From Jeotgalibacillus sp. ET6 (GTDB lineage Bacteria; Bacillota; Bacilli; Bacillales; Jeotgalibacillaceae): a stretch of 64,000 nt of DNA. How positions within the stretch are numbered: position 1 is the first letter of the stretch; the number at the start of each line of letters is the position of its first letter. The DNA lies in assembly GCF_029667115.1 (NCBI RefSeq), contig NZ_JARUIU010000002.1, forward strand, positions 248,001 through 312,000, in the 5' to 3' direction. The notes under the pieces were generated by a model. It was not told where the DNA came from, did not search any database, and saw only the letters and a program-made list of their open reading frames with translations. Positions 27,549 through 36,089 of this stretch are shown here, in pieces. A program made the position numbers and the translations under genes.

Positions 27549-28460
27549 TTCCTTTACTGGAACAACGGTCCTCTTTTTAACATGATGAGCACCAGCCATC
27601 TTGACCAACTGTTCAACAGTGCCTATCAACCTACCGCCTCCAGCACATCAGAAAATGAGGTAGAAAAACAGCTGATACAACTGCAGGCAGAAAAGGGGAT
27701 TCAACAAGAACCTGTAACAGATGAAGACATGGAAGCACTAAGGGAGTATGTGCTGAATCCATCCACACACTCTTCTTCTGACTCTTCATCTCCAGCAGAC
27801 GCAGGTGACTGGGATTACCCTGATCCCACCTTAGCTGACATGAGAAAAGTGCTCGGTAATCCTAATTCAGATGTAGGAGTGGCCGAAGGCGGGTACTACT
27901 TTGTCAGCGGCATGAGATTCATGTTCGAAGACGTCGCCGTGCTGCTGGACCCGGAATCCACCCCGGATGAAATCGCCCTGGCCTACATGTTTACCTTCTT
28001 CAAACCGTTGAAAGCCGCTGATAAAGGGCTTGATTTGGCTGGTGGTGGGAAGAAGGCTGAGGATGTTGGGGGTAAGGGTGTTAGTAACTCTAAATGGAAA
28101 TCATCAGAATTATTAGATGAACTGGAAAATAGCGGCGTGAAATTTAATCCCGATGAAGTGATGGCTCTCACAAAAACAGCAAGTGGTAAGTTAGTCTGGC
28201 TTGAAAAGGGTACCTCAAATGGAGGTTTTGAACATGTAATGCGTCATGTAGATTAGTTTGCAGCCAAGGGGATAAATTCAAATGAAATTCCAGATTTACT
28301 AATGCAGGCGTTAAGTAAAGGTAAGGTTGTTGGTACTCAAGGTCGAGGAAACGGAAGACCAATCTATGAAGTAGTATTTAACGGACAGAGACAAAGAGTT
28401 GCTATAACTGTAGGGAAAAATGGATTTATTGTAGGTGCAAATCCAAAATCATTACCATAA
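27549..28460 (+). pseudogene. orphan LXG-toxin C-terminal module with BECR-like RNase tip, interrupted by TAG
   Basis: It starts abruptly inside the linker shared with the second toxin (YWNNGPLFNMMSTSHLDQLF to GLDLAGGGKK), without an LXG head. The tip reads KLVWLEKGTSNGGFEHVMRHVD, then TAG at 28254, then GRGNGRPIYEVVFNGQRQRV and a final IVGANPKSLP. The W-LEKG...H...RH and GRPIYEV pattern resembles barnase/EndoU/colicin-like (BECR) RNase tips; exact family uncertain. The TAG replaces a residue in the conserved helix, so the module is a silent or broken donor. Confidence 0.75.
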
Positions 28461-28474
28461 TAAGGGGGGGAACC

Positions 28475-28783
28475 ATGAATATTATTAAGATATTTCTGGA
28501 GTATCAATGCTATCCAATGTGGATATATGATGAACAGGGTGAATTAGTTGATAATGATTTAGTTGGAGAATTGGAGAATGATGAAGAAATTGATAATATG
28601 CTTTTAGAGATACAGAATCTATACGATAATTTATTTGAAGACAATTCTATCAACTTTGAGTTCAAAGGATTTTCAAATGAAAATGAAAAGACCATATTTT
28701 TTAAGAAGGTAGAAAACACTATAACCTTAATTAAAGAAAAGATAGGAGATAAGTATATTGTTGAGAATACGGTAGAAATTTAA
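28475..28783 (+). CDS. immunity protein for the BECR-like toxin module (unrecognised family)
   Basis: 102 aa, very acidic (ELENDEEIDNMLLEIQNLYD), 14 bases behind the toxin remnant with an AAGGGGGGG site. No family recognised. The pairing with the orphan tip is by position. It ends 100 bases before a terminator of the AACCTTGA family. Confidence 0.68.
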   Translation: MNIIKIFLEYQCYPMWIYDEQGELVDNDLVGELENDEEIDNMLLEIQNLYDNLFEDNSINFEFKGFSNENEKTIFFKKVENTITLIKEKIGDKYIVENTVEI

Positions 28784-28884
28784 TTAAATTGAAAAACAAC
28801 CTTGAATAGCTGTTGGGGTCAGCCAGTGATGAATAGTCAGCTAATAGAGATAAATAAAATAGCCTTTCAGAACCAAATTGAATG

Positions 28885-28919
28885 AACCTTGATTGGCTCT
28901 ATGCCTTTCAAGGTTTTTT
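28885..28919 (+). terminator. terminator, AACCTTGA family
   Basis: AACCTTGA and TCAAGGTT arms with the loop TTGGCTCTATGCCTT, then TTTTTT. The same loop and arms recur at 30517, 38458 and 53866. Confidence 0.82.
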
Positions 28920-28980
28920 ACTTTAATTTTTTAAAAGACAGTTGATAATTGATTGAGACAATAAAAAGTTATTTGTTTTA

Positions 28981-29012
28981 GAATCGAAAACTCTTGATGG
29001 TTGTACCATCAA
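28981..29012 (+). repeat. recurrent GAAGGTTGTACCATCA element
   Basis: CTCTTGATGGTTGTACCATC is one of at least five copies of a motif of the form TTCATAGCT-n2-TGAAGGTTGTACCATCA (others at 30305, 33998, 39418, 41151). Function unknown; each is near a toxin scar. Confidence 0.55.
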
Positions 29013-29197
29013 CAAGAATGACAAAGCTCGGCGATAAAAGGTAGGTTACGTAAGAAGGTAACTAGTTTAGCAACAGGGCAGACAAGAATTGTAGAGGTTC
29101 ATGATAATGTTAGAAGGAAAATGATGGAAAAAGGGAAACTAGCTAGAGATGCTCTAAAAATAGCTATAAATTGTGATTACCGTTACGGGAGGGTGAG
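29013..29197 (+). pseudogene. toxin-linker scar with unrecognised tail
   Basis: Begins with the block ACAAGAATGACAAAGCTCG, CGATAAAAGGTAGG and GGGCAGACAA, which is shared with 38564-38646. From about 29070 a frame of about 44 codons reads LATGQTRIVEVHDNVRR to YRYGRVRN before a stop. It has no start and looks like the downstream part of a lost gene. Confidence 0.4.
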
Positions 29198-29200
29198 AAA

Positions 29201-29317
29201 TTGAACATTGTCAGGTATATACGAATCTCGACTCAAGGTCAAGCAGGAGATAGATGCAGCTTGAAGTATCAAGAAGATGATATCAAAGCAATTGATACCA
29301 ACAAAACTCCATGGTAA
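29201..29317 (+). pseudogene. serine recombinase N-terminal fragment
   Basis: 38 codons from TTG, 7 bases behind GGGAGGG: NIVRYIRISTQGQAGDRCSL then KYQEDDIKAI. The VRY-R-S catalytic serine strand and the following Q/G motif are those of large serine recombinases. Everything after about residue 33 is lost. It is a relic of an integrated element. Confidence 0.65.
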
Positions 29318-29354
29318 CTTTCCGCACATTGGCCCGGCATCCGATTTGAGAACT

Positions 29355-29563
29355 TGGCCAAGATATACTGAGGAATTTATGATAAAAAAGGTAGATTAGC
29401 AAGGGATATAGGTCAACCATATGATGCTCATCATATTATAGAAAATAATTTTGGCGGTCCTCACGAATGGTGGAATATACATCCCGCTAAATTTCCTGAT
29501 GAACACCAGGCGGGGATTCATGGTAAGGGTTCGCCATCAAATAAGTTATTTCCAAGGAGGTAG
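29355..29563 (+). pseudogene. orphan HNH toxin tip (tail of an LXG toxin)
   Basis: After a one-base frameshift near 29375 it reads YDAHHIIENNFGG, WWNIHPAKFPDEHQ and AGIHGKGSP, nearly identical to the tip of the toxin at 14928. No LXG head is present. Its stop codon overlaps the AAGGAGG site of the next immunity gene, exactly as in the intact pair. Confidence 0.8.
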
Positions 29564-29568
29564 TTTTA

Positions 29569-30006
29569 ATGGCTACATTTGATTTTGTGAAAAATGATAA
29601 ACATAAATTTATTAGACTACAAGAAAACGAACTGTTAGATGCGGAAGAAAGACTTGGGTTTGAGTTACCTAATGAACTTAAAGATTTTTACTTAGAAGTT
29701 GGGTATGGCTTTATAAAAGGAAGCGATGGGAACGCAATAAATAGAATTATGGATCCAGATACTATAGCTGATATTACTTTGAGAGAAGGTATTTTCGAGT
29801 TTGATCCAGATTTAGAAGGAATATATCAGGACGATGATAAATTAGTGTTTTATGAAGTAAACGAGGGTGTATATTTAACTCTCGATTTAAATATTCCACA
29901 ACAAACTCCTATATATTTTTTTGAAACACAAATTGCTGGTTCATTGGAGGAATTTATAAGAAAGGTTGATGAGGATGCAGAGTACTTTAGGGATATGGTT
30001 TATTAA
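29569..30006 (+). CDS. SMI1/KNR4 (SUKH) immunity protein paired with the orphan HNH tip
   Basis: 145 aa, same length as the cognate immunity at 16711 and clearly paralogous (EVGYGFIKGSDGNAINRIM, QIAGSLEEFIRK). It starts 6 bases after the toxin-tip stop. It may still protect against the HNH toxin at 14928 or against a diverged variant. Confidence 0.83.
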   Translation: MATFDFVKNDKHKFIRLQENELLDAEERLGFELPNELKDFYLEVGYGFIKGSDGNAINRIMDPDTIADITLREGIFEFDPDLEGIYQDDDKLVFYEVNEGVYLTLDLNIPQQTPIYFFETQIAGSLEEFIRKVDEDAEYFRDMVY

Positions 30007-30227
30007 TACTTCGGGTTATCAGCAATAAAATATAAAAGCAAGCGTAAAATAGTCCACATATACTACTCACGTATGGAATGTTACGCTTGAAAAGTTGGTT
30101 TTAATAATGAAATAAAAGCAGTATTAAACGAAAATGATGTAGATGTTGTTAAGGCTCATTATAGATTTTATTTATGGAAATCTTACGTTACACAACTAAA
30201 TTATATAGGAGGTAAAACATAGAATAG

Positions 30228-30267
30228 AGTACTTGATTGTCTACTTATGGCAACAAGTGCTTTTTGT
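30228..30267 (+). terminator. terminator, CACTTGATTG family
   Basis: AGTACTTGATTG and CAACAAGTGCT pair imperfectly around a short loop, followed by TTTTGTT. The same arms recur at 39335, 41098, 42895, 56729 and 57484. Confidence 0.75.
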
Positions 30268-30304
30268 TAGAAATGTAACTTTGGACAAATTAAAATGTCT
30301 ACAT

Positions 30305-30341
30305 GAAATTCATAACTCATGAAGGTTGTACCATCAAGGCA
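30305..30341 (+). repeat. recurrent GAAGGTTGTACCATCA element
   Basis: TTCATAACTCATGAAGGTTG continues to TACCATCAAGG, a full copy of the element seen at 28981, 33998, 39418 and 41151. Confidence 0.6.
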
Positions 30342-30516
30342 TTCTGTTTTAATACTTGCTTTGCGAGAGAAGTACCATATGAATTTATGTGCTTTATTAA
30401 AGGATAATATTTATGAAGTATTGTGATAACTAAAACTGATATAGTCATCGACTTCCTTATCAGAATAAAGAAAGCATGTGTTATATCTGAACAATAAGAA
30501 AGTGATGGAGATTTAA

Positions 30517-30553
30517 TAACCTTGATTGGCTTAATGCCTGTCAAGGTTTCTTC
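30517..30553 (+). terminator. terminator, AACCTTGA family
   Basis: AACCTTGATTGGCTTAATGC then CTGTCAAGGTTTCTT; same arms and loop as 28885. Confidence 0.72.
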
Positions 30554-30617
30554 GCTGGTGGGGCTACCCAAGTGGTTAAACGGTTGTTTGAGCTTAAACA
30601 GCTACATTAGAGACAAG

Positions 30618-30701
30618 GCGTTAACGAGAACCCCAACAGCACAAGATATAAGAAACTTTGCAAAACAAATAGACCAAAACAACCTTATTTATCGGCATTA
30701 A
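30618..30701 (+). pseudogene. toxin tail scar before the 30720 immunity gene
   Basis: 27 codons reading RTPTAQDIRNFAKQIDQNNL and IYRH, ending 18 bases before the next start. It has no start codon of its own and looks like the last codons of a lost toxin. Confidence 0.5.
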
Positions 30702-30719
30702 AATAAGAGGAGTGATAGT

Positions 30720-31070
30720 ATGGATAAACAAAAATTGTTATTTGAGCAATTATCAGAAATAAAAGATTATTGGGTTAATACTTCAAGCGGAAGTTTAGAT
30801 GACAAAGCAGACTTGATATGGTCTGAAGTAGAAGATAAATATGAAATACTTCAAAAGAAACTTACTACTCAGGAAGAAAAGGAGGCATATCAAAATGTGG
30901 TTGATGAAGTTATTAAAGGTGTAATGCACTCAATTTTAGTAATGATAGACGGTGGGGACGAATTAGCTGATAAATTATTGCTTGATTTAACTGAGCGTGA
31001 CACTAATAAGTCTCTCTCGATGCAAGCAGCATTACATGAAAAATTTTATAGTTTCTTGTTAGAAAAATAG
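30720..31070 (+). CDS. immunity-type protein, unrecognised family
   Basis: 116 aa, helical and acidic. ATG behind AGAGGAGTG. The arrangement (ALxKKxxxxxEEKExYQxV, then MHSILVMIDGGDELAD) resembles the equally long protein at 43594 (MLGVIDGSSTL), so the two are probably one family. Immunity role inferred from the toxin tail just upstream. Confidence 0.6.
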   Translation: MDKQKLLFEQLSEIKDYWVNTSSGSLDDKADLIWSEVEDKYEILQKKLTTQEEKEAYQNVVDEVIKGVMHSILVMIDGGDELADKLLLDLTERDTNKSLSMQAALHEKFYSFLLEK

Positions 31071-31098
31071 CAGGGGGAGTTATGACATGGAATGGCTA

Positions 31099-31263
31099 AG
31101 AAACTAACGAGAATGACAAAGCTCGTGGAGAAATCATAGTTTTATGGTTAAATAAACTGATTATTGGATTGTTGACCCCGATCCATTAAAAGGGGTAACC
31201 CACAGAAGATTTATTGAGGGCGTTGGAGTAACTGGAAAACCAAATGCAATACCAAAGAGGTGA
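31099..31263 (+). pseudogene. toxin scar: linker block plus tail
   Basis: GAAACTAACGAGAATGACAA is the linker-scar block also seen at 29013, 38562 and 39550. From 31159 a frame of 34 codons reads DYWIVDPDPLKGVTHRRFIE and ends GKPNAIPKR, with its stop overlapping the next gene's ribosome-binding site. Toxin type not recognised. Confidence 0.55.
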
Positions 31264-31271
31264 TAGTAAGA

Positions 31272-31771
31272 ATGTATAGTTTTCAAATATGTGATGAAGC
31301 GTGTGTGAATTACAATTGGGCAACAGTATTAGTCGGGTTAAAATTAAATTGTTTTCCAATCGAATATGTCGATGATTATGCTGTTAAATACATGGCTGAA
31401 CACCCTGAAATGGAAAATAAATTTTTACTGGAACTCGCGTGGGTAATAAAATCTATGAGGAGGTAATAGCTTTAATTGAAAATCTATTAATCGACTTAAA
31501 ATGTAACTACAATTTGCTTCTCGAAGAACGAAAATGGAGATACTGCATCCTGAAAACTATACGGAAAGATACAGAGGATAACAAAATCCTTCTTGAAAAA
31601 GTAACACAGGTATACAGTGATTTTAACTATCCTGAGGTTATGGAAGAAATGATATATTACAACGAACCAAAAGATGGATTTAATCCATTACTTCACACCA
31701 AAGATGAGAACATTAATCGATTAATTAAAAAGATTGATGACTTTCTTGATTTGGAGATGTTAGCATTTTAA
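31272..31771 (+). pseudogene. DUF2247 immunity-type gene with one frameshift
   Basis: The first frame (31272-31466) reads YNWATVLVGLKLN and ends LLELAWVIKSMRR; the second (31439-31771) reads NKIYEEVIALIENL to MIYYNEPKDGFNP and DENINRLIKKIDDF. Joined, they give one DUF2247 protein of about 165 aa. The shift lies in the GTGGG tract near 31440 and needs one extra G. It is either a recent break or a sequencing or assembly error. Confidence 0.7.
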
Positions 31772-31810
31772 GATAATAATTCTGAACAGAGGCTGTAATA
31801 TTAGAACTAA

Positions 31811-31847
31811 AACACTTGATTGGCATTTCTATGCATTAAGTGTTTCT
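31811..31847 (+). terminator. hairpin terminator, CACTTGATTG-related
   Basis: AACACTTGAT and ATTAAGTGTTT arms with GGCATTTCTATGC loop; the T-run is short (TTTCTT). Confidence 0.6.
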
Positions 31848-31970
31848 TAAAACTCTCCAGTCCTATAACCAATGTATCTTAAAGATAAAAGCTTTTATAG
31901 CTCCGCAGTTATCTGTCTTTAAAAGAAGCACCACTGAAAAAGTAAGATCAATAAACTAGGAGTGATAGAA

Positions 31971-32444
31971 TTGAACAAAGTATTTGAAGATTATTTTTCT
32001 GAATTACAAGCGGATATGGTAGCTATTTGCTTAGAATACGTGGAAAATGAAGCAGAGGATATCTACATCTACTGTTCCTATGAGCCAGAAATGTATATGT
32101 TTGACGTGTTTTTTAAAATTAATAACCAGTATGTATTTAAACATAACTTAAATGATGCAGTAGACAACAACAGCTCTATAGATAAGAAATCAATTGAATA
32201 TGATACCTCAAATCAAAGACAGGAAGCAGTATTAGATATAGGACTCCAAAACTTAGAAAAAATTCATGAAATTTGCAAAGAATATGGAAGAGAAATGCCT
32301 GCAGAGATAAAATTGCGTTACAGTGTAAAAGATAACAGTTTAAAAGGTGAGTATAAGTACAATTTAGTTTATTCAAATGATGAAGAACTCTTACCGGATA
32401 ATATTTTTGAATGTTGGTTTGAGGAAGTAAAAAAAGAAGCTTAA
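31971..32444 (+). CDS. YezG-like (DUF600) immunity-type protein
   Basis: 157 aa. ADMVAICLEYVENEAEDIYI is the N-terminal helix-strand and YKYNLVYSNDEELLPDNIFE the C-terminal strand and acidic end of YezG-type antitoxins, which in Bacillus subtilis neutralise an LXG toxin. TTG at 31971 is 8 bases behind TAGGAG; GTG at 31962 overlaps that site. A close paralog is at 34851. Confidence 0.65.
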   Translation: MNKVFEDYFSELQADMVAICLEYVENEAEDIYIYCSYEPEMYMFDVFFKINNQYVFKHNLNDAVDNNSSIDKKSIEYDTSNQRQEAVLDIGLQNLEKIHEICKEYGREMPAEIKLRYSVKDNSLKGEYKYNLVYSNDEELLPDNIFECWFEEVKKEA

Positions 32445-32467
32445 TACATATAAACTGGATTATATGC

Positions 32468-32508
32468 AATGCACTTATTGTCTAAAAGACATTAAAGTGC
32501 ATTTTTTT
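32468..32508 (+). terminator. intrinsic terminator
   Basis: AATGCACTT and AAGTGCATT arms, followed by TTTTTT. A + strand transcript from the YezG-like gene should end here. Confidence 0.82.
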
Positions 32509-32697
32509 GTAATCGTATAATTGAGTAATCTTCTTACCGGGCATCTTATGCACCCTGCAATGAGATGCAAAATAGTTAATTCACAAAACCCTTAATAAAT
32601 GAGGTAAAAGCCAATCTTACATTACAACATGTTCTAAAAGATTGAATTCTTTATTAATGATGTATTAAAACATTAGTAACTTAGGGAGGTAAATAAT

Positions 32698-33126
32698 ATG
32701 AGTAACTTGCCTGAAAAACTAGATGAAATTCTTGGAGAAAAGATGTATAAACGGGAAGATAGAAAACTAGTGCAAGATGCGTTCACACGACTAGGTGTGA
32801 ATCCATCAAGTACTTTCATAGATTTTTATACTCAGTATGAAGGACCTTTTTGGGAAGAGAATCAACCTTTTGAGTTACTGGATGTAATAGATGAAGAAAA
32901 TAATGTTGAAACCTACACAAACATTTCCAGGCAAGAGCATGACTTTCCTAATAAATATCTTGTGTTAAGTGAAATGACTGCAAATGCTGTATTAGTTTTG
33001 GATACTGATACGGATAAAGTTTACAAAGTTAATTTCGAGGGTGGAGATGAAAAACTTCTAAAAGGAGAGTTGAGAGAAAGTTGGTCATCTTTTTTTGAAT
33101 TTCTAAAAGCATATTTTAACTGTTAA
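32698..33126 (+). CDS. SMI1/KNR4 (SUKH) immunity-type protein
   Basis: 142 aa. FIDFYTQYEGPFW occupies the SUKH FL/FY core position, NKYLVLSEMTANAVLVLDTD is the central strand pair, and SWSSFFEFLKAYF the last helix. ATG behind AGGGAGG. Relatives accompany LXG and WapA toxins; no toxin tail is seen in front of it. Confidence 0.75.
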   Translation: MSNLPEKLDEILGEKMYKREDRKLVQDAFTRLGVNPSSTFIDFYTQYEGPFWEENQPFELLDVIDEENNVETYTNISRQEHDFPNKYLVLSEMTANAVLVLDTDTDKVYKVNFEGGDEKLLKGELRESWSSFFEFLKAYFNC

Positions 33127-33130
33127 AAGC

Positions 33131-33229
33131 CTCGGCAGTGCCAACGGCTTATCCGGCTTCTTTTTCGGCCAGGATCGCCTTGGCAACGAAGTCACCGCAG
33201 AACAAAAAAACGAAATGAGATATAAATAA
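33131..33229 (+). pseudogene. pre-toxin linker scar
   Basis: 32 codons reading GSANGLSGFFFGQDRLGNEV then TAEQKNEMRYK before a stop. The GFFFG-D...G...S/T-E pattern resembles pre-toxin linkers of LXG proteins. It is higher in GC than the surrounding immunity genes, as toxin linkers are. Confidence 0.5.
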
Positions 33230-33251
33230 ATAAAGGAGCTGATACAGGATT

Positions 33252-33950
33252 ATGGAACAAAAACTTGGGTTTTTAAGAAAATATAACAGAAATGCACAAC
33301 TTATATCATGCCATGAGATTCATCAACTTGAATGTGGGAAAATACCAAATTCATGGTATGAATTGTTTCAAGAAGAAAACGCAGCCAGGAGAGTTGAGAT
33401 GATTTTATCTTTTTGGAAAGAGCGAGTAGGGGTGGAATTAAGAAACACTATTTCTTATTTATCTAGGCACCTTGAAGAAGTAGAGCTTATGGACATAAAT
33501 GGTAGGTATTCAATCTTATACACTATTAAAACAGATGATGGTGAAATTCGTTATTATGAGGGGGGGAATCCCAAAGATGAGTTTAATAATAAAGAATTAG
33601 AAAAATCTTGGGGTAAATTTCCTTCAACGATAAGAAATTTTTATCAAACTGTTCATAATGGTTTCTATTATTATTCGAGCCAATCTATGGGTTTAGTTCC
33701 TTTAGAAGATGTAACTTTTTTTGATGATGATGAATGGGGGATTATCGAGGAGTTAGAAGAGCCTTTACAAATTGATTTACAAACTACTTTTGGTTTCTTC
33801 AAAAGTGGTATGGGTGGCTATGTTGCAGTAGATTATAAGAATTTTAATAATGACAATGCGACTTTATGGTGGACAAATAAAGAGCCTAGATATAACTTGG
33901 ATTTTTGGGACATAGTTGATGAGTGGATAGTAATTGGATTTGAAGTTTAG
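33252..33950 (+). CDS. SUKH-superfamily immunity-type protein, long form
   Basis: 232 aa. A unique N-terminal helical part of about 110 residues precedes a SUKH-like half (KFPSTIRNFYQTVHNGFYYY, then FGFFKSGMGGYVAVDY). The end reads FWDIVDEWIVIGF. The ATG lies behind AAAGGAGCTGATACAGG. Probably immunity; the long N-terminal part is unusual for the family. Confidence 0.7.
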   Translation: MEQKLGFLRKYNRNAQLISCHEIHQLECGKIPNSWYELFQEENAARRVEMILSFWKERVGVELRNTISYLSRHLEEVELMDINGRYSILYTIKTDDGEIRYYEGGNPKDEFNNKELEKSWGKFPSTIRNFYQTVHNGFYYYSSQSMGLVPLEDVTFFDDDEWGIIEELEEPLQIDLQTTFGFFKSGMGGYVAVDYKNFNNDNATLWWTNKEPRYNLDFWDIVDEWIVIGFEV

Positions 33951-33962
33951 CTTAATCCTATG

Positions 33963-34007
33963 GTGGTACAACCTTCAAAGAATCAATAGCTTTTAATGGT
34001 TGTACCA
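33963..34007 (+). repeat. hairpin containing the GGTTGTACCATCA element
   Basis: TGGTACAACC (33963-33972) is the exact complement of GGTTGTACCA at the right end, forming 10-bp arms. No T-run follows, so it is not a simple terminator. This is the only copy of the recurrent element seen with its inverted partner. Confidence 0.6.
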
Positions 34008-34009
34008 TC

Positions 34010-34192
34010 ATGGACCAGGGAAACATCATTCGTGCGCCGGGTTCTAAGCGAGCGCATAATGAATTATCAGAGATAATAGAAACATTACTTGACTATGCTA
34101 CATTTGTAAGAAGGTTACAGATGTGGTCTTATTATAGATACAAGGGTTCAGTAGAAGGATTACCAGGCACTCTAAAAATGAGGAGTGATAAT
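34010..34192 (+). pseudogene. toxin tail scar fused in frame to the Imm22 gene
   Basis: 61 codons reading RAHNELSEIIETLLDYATFV, MWSYYRYKGSVEG and LPGTLKMRSD run into the next gene without a stop. The composition (basic, aromatic) and position fit the last part of a lost nuclease tip. The immunity ATG lies inside the same frame. Confidence 0.6.
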
Positions 34193-34582
34193 ATGGAATA
34201 TAGTGGAATGGCTTCAGTGTGGTTTGGAGTTTCTAAATCGTTTGAAATTCTGGAAGAGTATGTGGATATAGAATATACGGTAGATGGAGATTCAATAGAC
34301 TCAAAGTTTGGAATAAACTTTGAATTTGGCTATTATGATGAAGAGAACATTGAAATTTGTTTTTATGAAAAACCTAAAAATAATGTAGACGATATTTTAA
34401 ATGATTTTTCTTATAGCGGACTAATCATCCCAAAAATAAAAGAGTTAATAAATGGCGATAAATTAGCATACAGTATTAATTCTGTTATAGTACTCTATGA
34501 TTATCAATACAATAAAGTGAGAAGTGGAAATGCATCCGAAAATATAGAAATTAAATTTATTGGTACTGTTCCATACAAGTAG
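34193..34582 (+). CDS. Imm22-family immunity protein
   Basis: 129 aa. ASVWFGVSKSFEILEEYV, then EYTVDGDSIDSKFGINFEFG and a final FIGTVPYK give the Imm22 pattern, shared with the paralog at 44637. The ATG at 34193 follows GAGGAGTGATA; the upstream in-frame part is toxin scar. From 34583 to 34850 no gene is seen. Confidence 0.78.
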   Translation: MEYSGMASVWFGVSKSFEILEEYVDIEYTVDGDSIDSKFGINFEFGYYDEENIEICFYEKPKNNVDDILNDFSYSGLIIPKIKELINGDKLAYSINSVIVLYDYQYNKVRSGNASENIEIKFIGTVPYK

Positions 34583-34850
34583 ATCGATTTGTCATGAAGT
34601 ACAAAATATTTCATAAAGGTTGTTCCAGGAAAGTGTAAGTTCATCGGGAATTGAAAAGTATGGAGTAGCGAAACTGATGGAGCTAGCAGGCTTGTTAAAT
34701 TTGAAACGGAAATTTACGATAAACAAATAGAACAGATTCATTGTCACAGAGTAAGAATACATCAGGAAAAGTAAAGAAGCAGGACTATAAAGGCCCTTTG
34801 GAAGTCGAAATTCCAAGTTATTGAAAATTAATGTAAGGAGTGAAAATAAG

Positions 34851-35306
34851 ATGAAAACATTTGAAGATAGATTTAGTGCGTTACAAGCAGATATGATCTC
34901 TATATGTATGGAGTACGTTGATGATCGAGCAGATAAAGTATATGTTTATGCTTCAATCGAAGCAGGAATGATTTCAGGAGGTTTCTTTTATTCCATTAAC
35001 AATAAGTGTGTAGAGCGTCATCAAGTAAATGATGCATTGGAGGATGGTGATGAAAGATATGATGTGGCTCCAAAACGACAGTCGATGGTATTGCGTATCA
35101 TATGTGAAGATATTGAAAAAATAGAAGCATTGTGCAAAGAATATGAAAGAGATATGCCAACGGAAATGAAGTTAATCCATGATGTTAAGAGTGGGGATTT
35201 TAAAGCTGAATATAAGTATGATTTAGTATATACGAATGATGATGTTAAAACAGCTAGCAATATTGCAGACGAGTGGTTTGAGGAAGTAAAGAGAAATAAC
35301 CTTTAA
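34851..35306 (+). CDS. YezG-like (DUF600) immunity-type protein
   Basis: 151 aa, paralog of 31971 (QADMISICMEYVDDRADKVY, EYKYDLVYTNDD). ATG at 34851 behind TAAGGAGTG; the upstream ATG at 34821 precedes the ribosome-binding site and is rejected. Probably neutralises a related LXG toxin tip. Confidence 0.65.
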   Translation: MKTFEDRFSALQADMISICMEYVDDRADKVYVYASIEAGMISGGFFYSINNKCVERHQVNDALEDGDERYDVAPKRQSMVLRIICEDIEKIEALCKEYERDMPTEMKLIHDVKSGDFKAEYKYDLVYTNDDVKTASNIADEWFEEVKRNNL

Positions 35307-35398
35307 AAATTTACAGTAATTAAATATATCTTAATGGGCCTGGTAGATCTGTTAATCAAATTTTTTTAGAAGAATTTTAATGGAGAGGAGAAATATAG

Positions 35399-35755
35399 AT
35401 GAGTAAAATAGCCATTAATATAAGCTCTAATAGTCCATTTAATATGTGTATACAACCCTTAAGAAGGTACACTGGTTTAGGAATTACAGAGATAAAATCC
35501 AAAATTGAAAACAAAGATTTTTTTGCCGAAACGGATGCAAATGATCTTGATAATATGGAAAATTTAAAAGAGTTAGTTGATAACTTATTGAAGTTAAATG
35601 CTGATGTGAAAATATTTGATAATGATGAATACGGTGAGGGGATTTTTAATTATCAGGAAATTTCGTATAACGAATTCATAAATAATATTGATCGGTTAAA
35701 AGATATTAATGAAGAATTGCAGGATTACAATGACGCTACGTCTGACGAAGTATAA
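35399..35755 (+). CDS. immunity-type protein, unrecognised family
   Basis: 118 aa, acidic. GLGITEIKSKIENKDFFAET and LVDNLLKLNADVKIF give a helix-strand layout recalling ribosomal L7/L12 C-terminal folds, but no family is recognised. ATG behind GGAGAGG. Context suggests immunity. Confidence 0.6.
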   Translation: MSKIAINISSNSPFNMCIQPLRRYTGLGITEIKSKIENKDFFAETDANDLDNMENLKELVDNLLKLNADVKIFDNDEYGEGIFNYQEISYNEFINNIDRLKDINEELQDYNDATSDEV

Positions 35756-35767
35756 AAATGTGGAATT

Positions 35768-35827
35768 ATGATGAATGATATTTTTGTTAAATCACTTTAT
35801 GAGACTACCGTTAAAGATTCAGTATAG
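35768..35827 (+). pseudogene. 5' scrap of a 43594-type immunity gene
   Basis: 19 codons, MMNDIFVKSLYETTVKDSV then TAG, match the start of the protein at 43594 (MNEIFVKSLYDSVVQ). The rest is replaced by IS21-like sequence. Confidence 0.6.
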
Positions 35828-36075
35828 GCCTTTGCTTCATCATGTCATTTCTAAATACTTATAGACAGTTGGTCTTGAGATCTTAAGCTCTTTAGCGATT
35901 TGTGCTACTTTAAATTTTCTCTTATGTAATTCTTGAATTTTAATATATAACACTAACTTTTCCTCCAAAATTCTAACCTCCAGTAAATTACGTCACCATT
36001 TATTTTACTAAAATAGTAGGTTGATTGAGCAAAAGTGTAAATTCTTATCGAGCAAAAAGTGTCAACTTTATTCTA
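35828..36075 (-). mobile_element. IS21-family remnant (IstA N-terminus and one end)
   Basis: On the - strand, codons for KIQELHKRKFKVAQIAKELK and ISRPTVYKYLEM are the helix-turn-helix start of IstA. Outside it, two copies of TGAGCAAAAGTGTAAATTC / CGAGCAAAAAGTGTCAAC type sequence (36028-36072) form the multiple terminal repeats usual at IS21 ends. The remaining transposase and IstB are gone. Confidence 0.65.
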
Positions 36076-36089
36076 GCGTTTATACGGTT

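Larger units (their letters stand above)
30007..30719 (+). other. intercassette stretch with decayed tails
   Basis: No intact gene. About 30109-30222 is an open tail reading NENDVDVVKAHYRFYLWKSY up to a stop, probably the end of a lost immunity or toxin gene. The two terminators, one repeat and one toxin tail within it are listed separately. Confidence 0.5.
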
